The translations under genes were made by a program, and so were the position numbers. DNA of 64,000 nt from assembly GCA_963169045.1 (NCBI GenBank), contig CAUJDF010000106.1:60095-124094 (forward strand), written 5' to 3'. Shown here piece after piece: positions 26,120 to 34,564 of the stretch (its first letter is position 1; each line of letters begins with the position of its first letter). The notes below the pieces were generated by a model, which ran no database searches, was not told where the DNA came from, and saw only the letters and a program-made list of their open reading frames with translations. Source of the DNA: Myxococcota bacterium. GTDB taxonomy: Bacteria > Myxococcota_A > Bradymonadia > UBA7976 > UBA1532.

Positions 26120-27463
26120 TCAGGGGTCGCACTGACTCCACACCGCGTCGCGCAGGCCGCCGCGGTCGTTCTGGGCGCAGAAGTCGCGCGCGCGGCCGGT
26201 GCAGTCTTCGTGGACGCCCTCCACGCGGTGGAACGCCTGCCGATTGCGGCAGAGCGCGTAGCAGTTGCGGTCCCGCTCGTAGACCTGGCCGCCGTTGAAC
26301 TCGGACCGGCGGACGTGGCCGCGCCCCTCGCAGATGGCTTGCGAGGCGTCGTGGCACGCGGCGGGGCTCGGCACGTTCAGCGGCCCGGTCAGCGAGTCGT
26401 CGCAGCAGCGCACGTAGCACTGGTTCACGGGCGGCGGCGGCGCCGGGTCGGGCGGCGGCGGGGGCGGCGGGGGCGGCGGCGGCTGCTCCTCGACGGGCTC
26501 CGGCTCCGGCGGCGGCGGCGCGTCCTGCGCCAGCGCCAGCGCGTCGCGGGCGATCCACCCGTAGCGGCCGTCGATGTGGCCGTAGATGAACGCCATTCGC
26601 CGCGTCGCGGTGTGACTGCCGGGCGGGTAGAGCGCGATGTCGAGCTGGCGGACGCCACGCGCCCGGCGGAACTCCACGCCGATCGGGTAGGTGTCGATCG
26701 AGAGCCCCCCCGACAGCGGCAGCGCATACAGCAGGTTGACGTAGCCGCCGGGGCGCGCGAGGTAGTCGGTCGCCGCGCGCCCGCCCCCGTCGAAGCCGGC
26801 GTTGACCTTCAGGTCGCCGAAGGCGGCGGGATCGCCCCCGGTCGCGACCCAGCGCGCCTCGTACTCGCCCTGCCCGGGGTTCGGCAGCAGCAGCGTCGGC
26901 ATGCGGATCGGGCCGTGGACGAGCCAGCCCTCGTCGACCCACCCCGACGCGCGTCCGCCGGTGTCGAGGCCCACGTCCCAGGCATAGACGTGGTTCCGGC
27001 CGTGGATCGGCTTGCGCATGCCGTAGTTCACGCGCACGCGGTCGTCCCGCAGCCCGCCGCGCGAGTTGCCGAGGCCGTCGAGGAGGGCGGCGCCGGGGCG
27101 CACCGGCCACCACGTGGAGCGCGTGGCGCGGTTGTAGGCGCGGTTCCGGTCGTCGTTGGGCTCGTTCGGCCGGTCGGGGACCTTGCAGTTGTACGCGGAG
27201 CGGTCGCAGTCGCGGCCCTTCTCGGCCTCGGAGGTGCCGAGGTCCGGCGCCACCGACGGGAGCTCGGGCGCCCAGGGGTCCGGCGTCTCGTCGGCGGGGG
27301 CCTCTCCGTCCGGCGGCGGCACCGCGCCGTCGTCGAAGGCGATCGAGGGCGCCTCCGGGGCCGGCGCCGCCTCGCCCGCGTCGCCCGCGTCGACATCCCC
27401 CTCGCCCACCGCGCAGCCCGAGGCCAGGCACAGCGCCGCGAGCACCCACTCGCCGTTCCGCAT
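26120..27463 (-). CDS. Lipoprotein with poly-Pro linker and Cys-rich C-terminus, function unknown
   Basis: I do not recognise the 447-residue product. It has a lipobox (LCLASGC) and an acidic Ala/Pro-rich spacer up to about residue 75. A globular domain of about 230 residues follows, with NRATRSTWWPVRPGAAL, GRNHVYAWDVGLDTGG, ASGWVDEGWLVHGPI and a Gly/aromatic-rich second half ending RMAFIYGHIDGRYGWIARDAL; the last part looks SH3-like. A poly-Pro linker (about 325-350) leads to a C-terminal module with about ten Cys (CYVRCCDDS, CYALCRNRQAFHRVEGV, CTGRARDFC). It is probably an outer-surface or periplasmic protein. The ATG at 27461-27463 follows GGGGGAG. The 197 bp upstream contain no gene. Confidence 0.75.
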   Translation of the reverse strand: MRNGEWVLAALCLASGCAVGEGDVDAGDAGEAAPAPEAPSIAFDDGAVPPPDGEAPADETPDPWAPELPSVAPDLGTSEAEKGRDCDRSAYNCKVPDRPNEPNDDRNRAYNRATRSTWWPVRPGAALLDGLGNSRGGLRDDRVRVNYGMRKPIHGRNHVYAWDVGLDTGGRASGWVDEGWLVHGPIRMPTLLLPNPGQGEYEARWVATGGDPAAFGDLKVNAGFDGGGRAATDYLARPGGYVNLLYALPLSGGLSIDTYPIGVEFRRARGVRQLDIALYPPGSHTATRRMAFIYGHIDGRYGWIARDALALAQDAPPPPEPEPVEEQPPPPPPPPPPPDPAPPPPVNQCYVRCCDDSLTGPLNVPSPAACHDASQAICEGRGHVRRSEFNGGQVYERDRNCYALCRNRQAFHRVEGVHEDCTGRARDFCAQNDRGGLRDAVWSQCDP

Positions 27464-27660
27464 CTCTCCCCCGGAAGGTCGACGCATCGGGGCGGAAACG
27501 AGAGCAAGGGCCGGGCCAGCGCGGGAACGGCCCCGCGGGCCGGCGCGCGCCGCATCCGGGGACGCCCGACCCCAACGCGGGTGAGACCTCGATGCGACAC
27601 CCGGAGTCCACCGCGTGAGGCGGCACGACTGCTGCGCCTCGCGCGCGGCCGGAGCGCGGG

Positions 27661-29331
27661 TCAGCGCGCCAGCTTCGCGTCGAGCCGCACGATCGCTCCG
27701 TGGGGCCCGGTCGCGGCCACGTCCAGCGTCGCGAACGCGATGCCGGCGCCGACCGCCGCGAGCGGCGCCGCCAGGTCGAAGGACGGCAGCCCCGACGCGT
27801 CGGGCGTGAGGCGCTCGTTCAGCCCGGCGGCCACGCGGTCCAGCTCGATCACACCGCTGAAACACGGCTCGAGGACGCGCGCCCCCTCCGCGTGCGCCTC
27901 GCACGTGAGGTGCAGCGCGTCGACGGCGCCGGACAGCACGACGCGCGCCCCCGGCGGTCGCAGCGTGGGACCGAGGCGTCCCGCCCCCGCGACGATCACG
28001 CGCCGCTCGTCGCCCTCGCGCCCGTCGCGGAGGCGCAGGGCCAGGCCGCCGACCGCCAGGCCGAGCGCGCCGTCCCGCGGCGGCGAGACCACGGGCGGCC
28101 CCTCCGTCTCGAGGCCGACGATGCGCAGGCGCGTCCACTCCGCGAGCGTCTCGTTGGCGCGCTCCACGAGCCCGGTGCGGCCGAGGAGGTCGCGGACGAG
28201 CCCGCTCGCCGTCCATTGCGCGAGCAGGGCGTTCAGCAGGTCAACGCTGAGCTCGACGCGCAGGTCCGGCGCGCCGCCGGCCAGGGGGAGCGGCACGGCG
28301 TCGCGCCACACGGTCGTCCCCGCCGTCCACTCGGCGCCGACGGGCTCCACCGCGAGGCGCGCCCGCAGCGCGCCGTCGGCGAAGACCGGGTCGGGGCAGA
28401 AGCGCGCCCGCACGGCGCTGCGCGGCTCGCCCGGCACGACCGCGAACGGGCCGGCCAGGCCCACCTGCACGCGCCGCAGCGCCGTCTCGAGACCGCCCTG
28501 GACCGCCTCCCGGGCCTTGCGATGCACCGCCGAGTGGACGACGTCCTCGCCGATCTCCGCGCCCGCCCAGGCGCCGACGCCCACGGCGCCGGCGACGACG
28601 AGCGCGCTCCCGCCCGACGCCGCCGCCGCGACGCCCAGCGCCAGCGCGCCGAGCAGACCCCCGCCCGTCCGCCCCTGGGACTCGGCCCACTCGAGCAGGC
28701 GCGGCCCGGGCGTGACGTTCACCGCCCGCAGCCGCAGCCCCAGCGCGCCCTCCGGCCCGACCTCAGCGTCGATGAGCCCATCGAAGGCTACGTCGCGGAC
28801 GCCCTCCAGCGCGAAGGCGAAGGCGAGCCCCCCGTCGCGGAAGGCGAGCTCGGCGCGCGTCAGGCGCGTCCCCGGCCCGAAGTGCTCGATGGCGCGCACC
28901 TTGTCGAGGAGTTGGCGCTCCACGATCGGCCGCGCGACGCGGCGGAAGGCGTCCTCGCCGACGGCGACCGCCACGTTGCAGCGGCCGTCCCGGTCGCCGG
29001 GCGTGGCGAAGGGTCCGGCGAGGACGGCGTCGGTGACGACCTCGCGCCGGCCGCCACGGCGTGCGAGCGTCGCTTCGACGAAGTGGTAGCCGGGCCCGAG
29101 GCGGTCGAGCGCCACCGCGAGGCGGCCGTCCGGCCCCTGCCCGGCCGGCAGGCCGTCGACGCGCACGTCGACGCGCGCGGCGTCGCGCGCCGGGCGGACC
29201 TCGGCGCGCCACGCGCCCGGCGCCGACGCGACCCGCAGGTGGTACGGCGTGGCGTCCAGGCCGGCGACGACGGCGGCGCCCGCCGCCACGAGCGCGCCGA
29301 ACCCGAGGAGCCCGGCGACGACGGCCTTCAC
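27661..29331 (-). CDS. Membrane-anchored periplasmic protein with TULIP-like segments
   Basis: The 556-residue protein starts at a GTG that overlaps the stop of the ABC-permease gene (GTGA), so it is translationally coupled. An N-terminal hydrophobic anchor (VVAGLLGFGALVAAGAAVVAGL) is followed by a beta-rich region to about 110. A first amphipathic module then runs from about 110 to 215 (AFRRVARPIVERQLLDKV). A Gly/Ala-rich hydrophobic hairpin lies near 215-265. A second module near 350-420 carries VELSVDLLNALLAQWTASGL, which looks like the helix of BPI-like TULIP lipid-binding domains. I see no MCE (MlaD-type) domain. Given its partner, a role in moving lipids between membranes is a reasonable inference, not shown by the sequence. 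The 197-bp gap downstream holds nothing obvious. Confidence 0.72.
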   Translation of the reverse strand: MKAVVAGLLGFGALVAAGAAVVAGLDATPYHLRVASAPGAWRAEVRPARDAARVDVRVDGLPAGQGPDGRLAVALDRLGPGYHFVEATLARRGGRREVVTDAVLAGPFATPGDRDGRCNVAVAVGEDAFRRVARPIVERQLLDKVRAIEHFGPGTRLTRAELAFRDGGLAFAFALEGVRDVAFDGLIDAEVGPEGALGLRLRAVNVTPGPRLLEWAESQGRTGGGLLGALALGVAAAASGGSALVVAGAVGVGAWAGAEIGEDVVHSAVHRKAREAVQGGLETALRRVQVGLAGPFAVVPGEPRSAVRARFCPDPVFADGALRARLAVEPVGAEWTAGTTVWRDAVPLPLAGGAPDLRVELSVDLLNALLAQWTASGLVRDLLGRTGLVERANETLAEWTRLRIVGLETEGPPVVSPPRDGALGLAVGGLALRLRDGREGDERRVIVAGAGRLGPTLRPPGARVVLSGAVDALHLTCEAHAEGARVLEPCFSGVIELDRVAAGLNERLTPDASGLPSFDLAAPLAAVGAGIAFATLDVAATGPHGAIVRLDAKLAR

Positions 29332-30863
29332 CCGAGCACCAGCGGCAGCGTGAGCAGCTCGAGGCCGACGATCCAGAGCGTGCACGTCATCACGCTGCGG
29401 ACCATCGACGCGGTGACCTGCTCGGAGGCGTGCTTCTCGACGGCGCCCTTCGCGACGGCGTCGGTGGCGATGCCGAACGCGTAGAGGGTGATGAGCAGCG
29501 CGGCGCGGGCCATGAGGCGCCGGTCGGCGGCGGTCGGATCGAGGAGCGGCCCGGCGACGAGGTCGAAGGCCCCCGGCTGGCCGAGGCTGGACACGTACAG
29601 CCAGCTGCCGGCCACCATGCCCGCCACGAACAACGCCGCGAGCGAGAAGCAGGCGCCCACGAGCCCGACCCACGCCGGCAGCCAGAGGTAGCGCTGCTCC
29701 GGGATGCCGAGCGCCCGCAGCGCGGTCGTCTGCTTCGTCAACGAGAGCCCGCCGAGCCACGCGGTGAGCGCGTTGGCCGAGGTGGCGGCGAAGAGGATGC
29801 CCGAGAGCGGCGGGGCCAGCGCGATGATGTGACGCGCGCCCACCAGCCGCAGGACCTGCTCGTCGCGCAGCGGCAACGATCCGGTGGTGAACGAGCGGTG
29901 GAAGACGTACAGGACGCTGAAGCCGACGAGCACCGAGACGACGGCGAAGAAGATCGAGGGCCGCGCGAGGGCCTGCTTCGCCACGACGGGCAGGACGTCG
30001 AGCAGATCGCGACCGCGCACCGCGGCGGGCGCGTGGCGCAGGGCCAGCGCGGGCACGGCGAACGGCAGCAGCGGGTTCGAGCGCCGGCGGGACCCGCCGT
30101 CCGCGCCGGGCGGGGGCGGCGACTCGGCGGCGAGCCGCGCCAGCGCCTCGTCGGCGGCGCCGCCCACCGGCAGCTCGCGGAGGGAGGCGCCGGCCCGGTC
30201 GAAGTAGACGGAGCGGTCGGCGACGGCGGCGGCGAAGGTCAGGTCGTGGGTGACGACGACGACGGCCGCCCCCCCGCGCGCCGTCTCCCGCAGCAGGCCG
30301 GCGAGCGCGGTCACGCCGTGGGCGTCGAGGCCGACGGAGGGCTCGTCGAGCAGCAGGATGCGCTGCCCGCCGGCCAGCGTGCGCGCGATCGCCACGCGCT
30401 GGGCCTCGCCGCCGCTGAGCCGGCCCACGGGGACGCGCCGCCGCGCCCAGTCCGCCGGCAGGCGCAGGCGCTCGAGCCAGGCGGCGACCGCCTCCGGGTG
30501 CGCCGGGCGCGCCGGCAGGGCGTTGCGCAGGGCGAGGCGCAGGTTGCCCGCGACGTCGAGGTGGTCGAAGAGCGCGCCCCGCTGGGGCACGACCCCCACG
30601 CCGGCGCGCAGCTCGCGGGCCTCCCAGCGGACGGTGAAGCCGCGGGACCGCAGCCGGTCGGGCTCGGCCAGCGCCGCGAGCAGCGTGCTCTTGCCCGCGC
30701 CGCTGGGGCCGAGGAGCGCCACGACCTCGCCGGCCCGCAGCTCGAGCGAGGCCCCGGTCAGCACCGGCGTCCCGTCGGGCCGCACGACGCGCAGGTCGCG
30801 GACCGTCAGCAGCGGCGCATCGCCGCGGTCCCCGTCGATGGAGCCTGCGAGCATGGCGGCCAT
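29328..30863 (-). CDS. Fused ABC ATPase and MlaE-like permease
   Basis: The 511-residue protein joins two parts. Residues about 15-240 are an ABC ATPase with Walker A GPSGAGKST near 52, signature LSGGEAQRVAIART, Walker B RILLLDEPSVGLD and switch His in VVVTHD. After a linker, residues about 275-511 form a five- or six-helix permease with MlaE/YrbE features: LAPPLSGILFAATSANALTA, KQTTALRALGIPEQRYLWLP and a final AFGIATDAVAKGAVEKHASEQ. Known Mla-type systems encode ATPase and permease separately, so this is an unusual fusion. It should act as an inner-membrane homodimer. The ATG at 30861-30863 was chosen; another in-frame ATG is three codons in. It is coupled by GTGA to the TULIP-like protein gene. 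Confidence 0.85.
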   Translation of the reverse strand: MAAMLAGSIDGDRGDAPLLTVRDLRVVRPDGTPVLTGASLELRAGEVVALLGPSGAGKSTLLAALAEPDRLRSRGFTVRWEARELRAGVGVVPQRGALFDHLDVAGNLRLALRNALPARPAHPEAVAAWLERLRLPADWARRRVPVGRLSGGEAQRVAIARTLAGGQRILLLDEPSVGLDAHGVTALAGLLRETARGGAAVVVVTHDLTFAAAVADRSVYFDRAGASLRELPVGGAADEALARLAAESPPPPGADGGSRRRSNPLLPFAVPALALRHAPAAVRGRDLLDVLPVVAKQALARPSIFFAVVSVLVGFSVLYVFHRSFTTGSLPLRDEQVLRLVGARHIIALAPPLSGILFAATSANALTAWLGGLSLTKQTTALRALGIPEQRYLWLPAWVGLVGACFSLAALFVAGMVAGSWLYVSSLGQPGAFDLVAGPLLDPTAADRRLMARAALLITLYAFGIATDAVAKGAVEKHASEQVTASMVRSVMTCTLWIVGLELLTLPLVLG

Positions 30864-30866
30864 TGT

Positions 30867-30888
30867 GCCCGAAAGCGCCACCTCGGGC
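30867..30888. promoter_or_regulatory. Inverted repeat in the divergent region before the ABC-permease gene
   Basis: GCCCGA and TCGGGC are separated by ten bases immediately upstream of the ATG at 30863, inside the 127 bp shared with the divergent redoxin gene. It could be an operator or an mRNA leader hairpin. The short arms make chance occurrence plausible in such GC-rich DNA. Confidence 0.25.
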
Positions 30889-30990
30889 AGTCGGCGTGGC
30901 GTCCTGGTGCGACCGCGGGGCCCGGGGGGCGACGCCGTCGCGGAACGCCCGTTGCACGGCCACCGCCTGAACCGTCCGGAGCACGAGCCC

Positions 30991-31944
30991 ATGGACGAAT
31001 ATCGATTTTCCCATTTCGATCGCGAGGTTCTGGGCGAGGACGTCGCGTTCCACGGCGGCCCCGCCGCCGGCGACGCGCTGCCCGACTTCGATCTGCCCAC
31101 CACCTCGGGCGGCCGTCTGCGCCGGGACGACCTGCTGGGCCGGCCCGCCCTCATCACCTTCGCCTCGGTCACGTGCCCGATGACCGCGAGCGCCGCGCCC
31201 ATCTTGAAGGCGCTCTACGAGGCGTACAGCGGCCGCGTCGCGTTCGTGACGGTCTACGTGCGCGAGGCCCACCCGGGCGAACGCTACCCGCAGCCCGACG
31301 ACGACGAGCGCAAGCTCGAGCACGCCCGCGAGTACGAGGCGCGCGACGAGATCCCATGGCGGGTGGCGGTCGACGACATCGAGGGCACCTTCCACCAGGC
31401 GATGGACGGCCACACCAACGCCGCCTGGTTCATCGACGCCGACGGGCGGGTGGCCTTCCGATCGCTCTGGTCCAACGACGAGCGCGCGCTGCGCCGCGGC
31501 TTCGCGGTGGCGCTCGGCGAGGCGGGGCGCGGCGCCGTGGAGCGCGAGTCGCGCGTGCTGCCGCTGCTCCGCGGCCTCGGCGTGCTGGACGAGGTGCTCG
31601 AGGCCGCCGGCCCGAGCGCGCGGGTCGACGTGAAGCGCGCCGCCCTGCCCGTCTATGCGTTCGCGCGGCTGGCGCGCCAGTTCCGGCCGCTGCCGCCCCT
31701 CGGGCGCAGCCTGGCCGCCGGGGCGACGACGCTCGCCGCGGCCTTCCTGGTCGTGCGCGGCCTGATGCGGCTCCTCCGTCGCGACGACAGCCGCATCGAG
31801 GTGACGCCGCCCCGACGGCCGGACGTGATGGAAGAGGACATGGGCAGCCGGGTGCGGCACGCGCTGACACCGGAGGCGGCGGAGCGCATCGCTCGTCGCG
31901 GGCGCCCCGTCCAGCGCTACGTCATCGAGCGCGCGCTCCGGTGA
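30991..31944 (+). CDS. Deiodinase-like redoxin with C-terminal membrane segment
   Basis: The 317-residue protein has a thioredoxin/AhpC-like fold. The likely active-site segment is TFASVTCPMTASAAP with Cys at residue 62, followed by the VYVREAHPGERYP block near 87-99. The pairing of that Cys with a Y-x-x-E-A-H-P motif resembles the iodothyronine deiodinase family, where vertebrates use selenocysteine; here the codon is TGC. A second redoxin landmark, NAAWFIDADGRVAFRS, lies near 143-158. A hydrophobic helix near 240-258 (TTLAAAFLVVRGLM) and a basic tail suggest membrane attachment. The substrate is unknown; bacterial relatives may act as peroxiredoxin-like enzymes. The ATG at 30991 has a poor ribosome site. 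It is divergent from the ABC-MlaE gene and convergent with the SPFH operon. Confidence 0.78.
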   Translation: MDEYRFSHFDREVLGEDVAFHGGPAAGDALPDFDLPTTSGGRLRRDDLLGRPALITFASVTCPMTASAAPILKALYEAYSGRVAFVTVYVREAHPGERYPQPDDDERKLEHAREYEARDEIPWRVAVDDIEGTFHQAMDGHTNAAWFIDADGRVAFRSLWSNDERALRRGFAVALGEAGRGAVERESRVLPLLRGLGVLDEVLEAAGPSARVDVKRAALPVYAFARLARQFRPLPPLGRSLAAGATTLAAAFLVVRGLMRLLRRDDSRIEVTPPRRPDVMEEDMGSRVRHALTPEAAERIARRGRPVQRYVIERALR

Positions 31945-31963
31945 CCGGGCCCCGAGGCCCGGT
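31944..31963. terminator. Bidirectional hairpin between the redoxin and SPFH genes
   Basis: ACCGGGCC and GGCCCGGT form a perfect 8-bp stem with a CCGA loop, exactly in the 30 bp between two converging genes. It starts at the last base of the redoxin stop codon. No T-tract follows on either side, but position and stem strength favour a shared terminator. Confidence 0.6.
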
Positions 31964-31974
31964 GCGGGCGACGT

Positions 31975-33270
31975 TCACCGGCGCGTGATGGTGACCGGCG
32001 GCGGGGCGGGCGGCGGCGGGGCGGGCGGCGGCGGGGCGTCGCCGCGGAGCTTCTGCAGCACGTCGATGCCGAGCGTGTGCTTGATCTGCTCGAGCGTGGA
32101 GACGGCGCGCAGCGGCAGGTCGCCGCCGCCCAGGCTCGGCGAGCGGCTGTCGATCATCGTGACCTTCTCGATGCGCGTCTCGGCGATCGTGTTCGTCAGT
32201 GCGGCGATGACGCCGGGCAGCTTCTGCAGCAGGAAGACGTCGCGCGCGTTCGGCCCGGCCTCGCGCCAGGCCTTGGCGAGCGTGCGGAGCACCTCGGCGC
32301 GGGCGCGGCCGTCCTCGACGATCGGCGCCGCCGCCGCGGTGGCCGCCGACTCGGCAGCCTCGAGCTGCGCGCGCGCCGGCTCGATCACGTCGGCCTCGAG
32401 CTTGCGCCGCACCTGCTCGATGCGCGCCTGCTGCACCGCGATCTCGGCGCGGGACTGGGCCACCGCCGCCGCCACCGTGGCGCGCTCCTCGGCCACGACC
32501 GCCTCGCGCCGCGTCTGGGCATCGGCGAGGCGCCGCGCCGCGTCGGCCCGCAGCACGGACAGCTCGGCCTCGATGCGCGCCTTCGTCTCGCGCTCCCGGT
32601 TCTCGGCGGACCGCACCACCGACTCCGCCTTCGCCTTCGCCTCGGCGATGCGCGCCTTGCGCAGCACCTCCGCGGACTTCTTGCGGCCGATGGAGTTGAG
32701 GTAGCCGACGTCGTCCTGGACGTTCTGGATCTTCAGCGTGTCGACGAGGATGCCCAGGCTGTTGAGGTCGTGCTCCACCTCGTGCACGAGGCGCTCGCCG
32801 AAGAGCAGCTTGTCCTCGTTGACCTCCTCGGGGGTCATCGTCGAGAGCACGCCGCGCAGCGAGCCCTCGAGGGTGGCGCGCACGATGAGGATGATCTCCT
32901 GCCGGCTCTTGCCGAGGAACCGCTCGATGGCCTGGTTCAGCACCGGCTCGTGGCCGGCGACCTTCACGTTGGCCACGCCCTGCACCGTCAGCGGCACGCC
33001 GCCCTTGGAGTAGGCGTTGGTCGCCGTCACGTCGATGACCATGTTCGTCAGGTCCATGCGGTCGACGCGCTCGAGCAGCGGCACACGGACGCCGCGGCCG
33101 CCCTTCACGATCCGGTAGCCGACCGACTGGTGCCCGAGCTGCCGGCGCTTGCCCGAGAAGACGAGCACCTCGTTGGGCGCGCAGATGTAGATGAGGTGGC
33201 GCAGGCTGTAGACCGCGGCCCACGCCGCGAGCACCAGGACGCCGATGATGATGCCGAACGCGGTGCTCAT
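31975..33270 (-). CDS. SPFH/band 7 (flotillin-like) membrane protein
   Basis: The 431-residue protein has an N-terminal membrane helix (IIIGVLVLAAWAAVYSL) and then CAPNEVLVFSGKRRQLG, the start of a flotillin-type SPFH domain reaching about residue 215 (NAYSKGGVPLTVQGVANVKV, TMTPEEVNEDKLLFGERL). A long Ala/Glu/Arg-rich coiled coil (about 215-330) follows, then a C-terminal region and a Pro-rich tail (PPPPAPPPPAPPPV). Such proteins oligomerise in the inner membrane and organise microdomains. It is a clear paralogue of the upstream gene, with the same length and domain order but divergent sequence. Its ATG overlaps the upstream stop (ATGA). With the NfeD/YqiJ-like gene this makes a three-gene operon. 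Confidence 0.92.
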   Translation of the reverse strand: MSTAFGIIIGVLVLAAWAAVYSLRHLIYICAPNEVLVFSGKRRQLGHQSVGYRIVKGGRGVRVPLLERVDRMDLTNMVIDVTATNAYSKGGVPLTVQGVANVKVAGHEPVLNQAIERFLGKSRQEIILIVRATLEGSLRGVLSTMTPEEVNEDKLLFGERLVHEVEHDLNSLGILVDTLKIQNVQDDVGYLNSIGRKKSAEVLRKARIAEAKAKAESVVRSAENRERETKARIEAELSVLRADAARRLADAQTRREAVVAEERATVAAAVAQSRAEIAVQQARIEQVRRKLEADVIEPARAQLEAAESAATAAAAPIVEDGRARAEVLRTLAKAWREAGPNARDVFLLQKLPGVIAALTNTIAETRIEKVTMIDSRSPSLGGGDLPLRAVSTLEQIKHTLGIDVLQKLRGDAPPPPAPPPPAPPPVTITRR

Positions 33271-34562
33271 GCGCCCTTCCCCTCGCCCTGCCGGCCCGAG
33301 ACCGCGCGGCGGATGTCGATGCCGGTGGTCTCGGCGACGGCGTCGAAGATCGACGCGAGCATCGCCGGGTACGCGGACACGTAGTTCGAGAGCGTCTGCC
33401 CGTCGCCGCCGTCCATGATCTGCAGGTTCTCGATCTTCACGCGGGCCACGCCCTCGGAGGCCTGCAGCAGGATCTTCTCGAGCTCCTCGATGAGGTAGAT
33501 CGACAGGGCGTTCTGGCCCGCGTCGGCCCAGGCGCCGCGCAGGGCGTCGAGCGCCGCGCCCACCGCCTTGCCGCGCTCGCGGATGGCGGCGGCGTCGCCG
33601 CGGGCGCGGAACTGGTCCGCCGTGCGCTCCGCCTCGGCGGGCAGCACGGTGTCGGCCTGCAGGCGGATCTTCGCCACCTCGGCGCGCACCTGCTGCAGCT
33701 CCTGCTCGGCGAGGGCGCGCGCCTCGCGGGCGGCAGCCGCCGTGCGCTCTTCTTCGGCCCGGATCTCGGACTCGAGCTCGGCCTTGATGCGCCGCACCTC
33801 GTTCTGCAGGCGGGCGATGGCGGTGTTCACGTTGGCGGTGATCACGTCGGCGCGCGCGCTGTTCTCGGCCTCCGACTGCTGCGCCTCGCGCTGCGCGTCG
33901 CTCTCGGCCATCGCCGCCTCCTTGAGGACATTGGCGATCGCCTCGCGCCCGATGGAGTCGAGGTAGCCCACCTCGTCGGTGACGTGCTGGATCTTGAAGA
34001 CCTCGAGATCGATGCCGAGCTTGTTGAAGTCCTCTTTGGACTCCTTGGAGAGCTCGGCGGCGAACTTCAGGCGGTCCTCGTTGACCTCCTCGGGGGTGAG
34101 CGTCGCGAGCACGCCGCGCAGGTGGCCCTCGAGCGTCTCCTTCGCCACGCGCCCGATCTCGTTGGGATCGCGGCCGAGGAAGCGCTCGATCGCGTTGCCG
34201 ATGCGGCCGCGGTCGCTCGAGATCTTCACGTTGGCGATGGCATCGACCTTCAGCGGGATGCCGCCCTTCGAGTACGCGTTGCGCACCGCGATGGGGACCT
34301 CCATGAGGGCGAGCGACATGCGGTCGACGGTCTCGATGACCGGCGCACGCCACGCCCGCCCGCCGAAGACGACGCGATAGCCACGCGTGGTGTTGTCGGT
34401 GAGGCGGTAGGTGCGGCCCGAGAAGATCAGCACTTCGTTGGGCGGACAGATGTGCAGGAAGCTCCTCGCGATCGCGAGGAACAGCATCAGCAGGCCCAGG
34501 ATCACGCCGCCGGTCACCAGCGCCGGCAGCAGGGGGCCGAGTCTCTCGAGCGCCTCTTCCAT
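33267..34562 (-). CDS. SPFH/band 7 (flotillin-like) membrane protein, paralogue
   Basis: This is the first of two adjacent 431-residue SPFH proteins. A membrane helix (ALVTGGVILGLLMLFLAIA) is followed by CPPNEVLIFSGRTYRL. The SPFH domain runs to about residue 220, with NAYSKGGIPLKVDAIANVKI, ERFLGRDPNEIG and TLTPEEVNEDRLKFAAEL. A long coiled coil (about 220-335) is rich in Glu/Ala/Arg, and the C-terminus ends QTLSNYVSAYPAMLASIFD. The two paralogues share the PNEVL-FSG and NAYSKGG-PL blocks but differ in the coiled coil, suggesting a hetero-oligomer. The ATG at 34560-34562 follows AAGGAGTGAGC and begins two bases after the stop of the NfeD/YqiJ-like gene. The layout recalls yqiJ-yqiK of Escherichia coli. 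Confidence 0.92.
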   Translation of the reverse strand: MEEALERLGPLLPALVTGGVILGLLMLFLAIARSFLHICPPNEVLIFSGRTYRLTDNTTRGYRVVFGGRAWRAPVIETVDRMSLALMEVPIAVRNAYSKGGIPLKVDAIANVKISSDRGRIGNAIERFLGRDPNEIGRVAKETLEGHLRGVLATLTPEEVNEDRLKFAAELSKESKEDFNKLGIDLEVFKIQHVTDEVGYLDSIGREAIANVLKEAAMAESDAQREAQQSEAENSARADVITANVNTAIARLQNEVRRIKAELESEIRAEEERTAAAAREARALAEQELQQVRAEVAKIRLQADTVLPAEAERTADQFRARGDAAAIRERGKAVGAALDALRGAWADAGQNALSIYLIEELEKILLQASEGVARVKIENLQIMDGGDGQTLSNYVSAYPAMLASIFDAVAETTGIDIRRAVSGRQGEGKGA

Positions 34563-34564
34563 GC

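Noticed and set aside
31171..31179. Selenocysteine in the deiodinase-like redoxin
   Set aside because: The active-site codon is TGC (Cys), so no in-frame TGA or SECIS element is needed.
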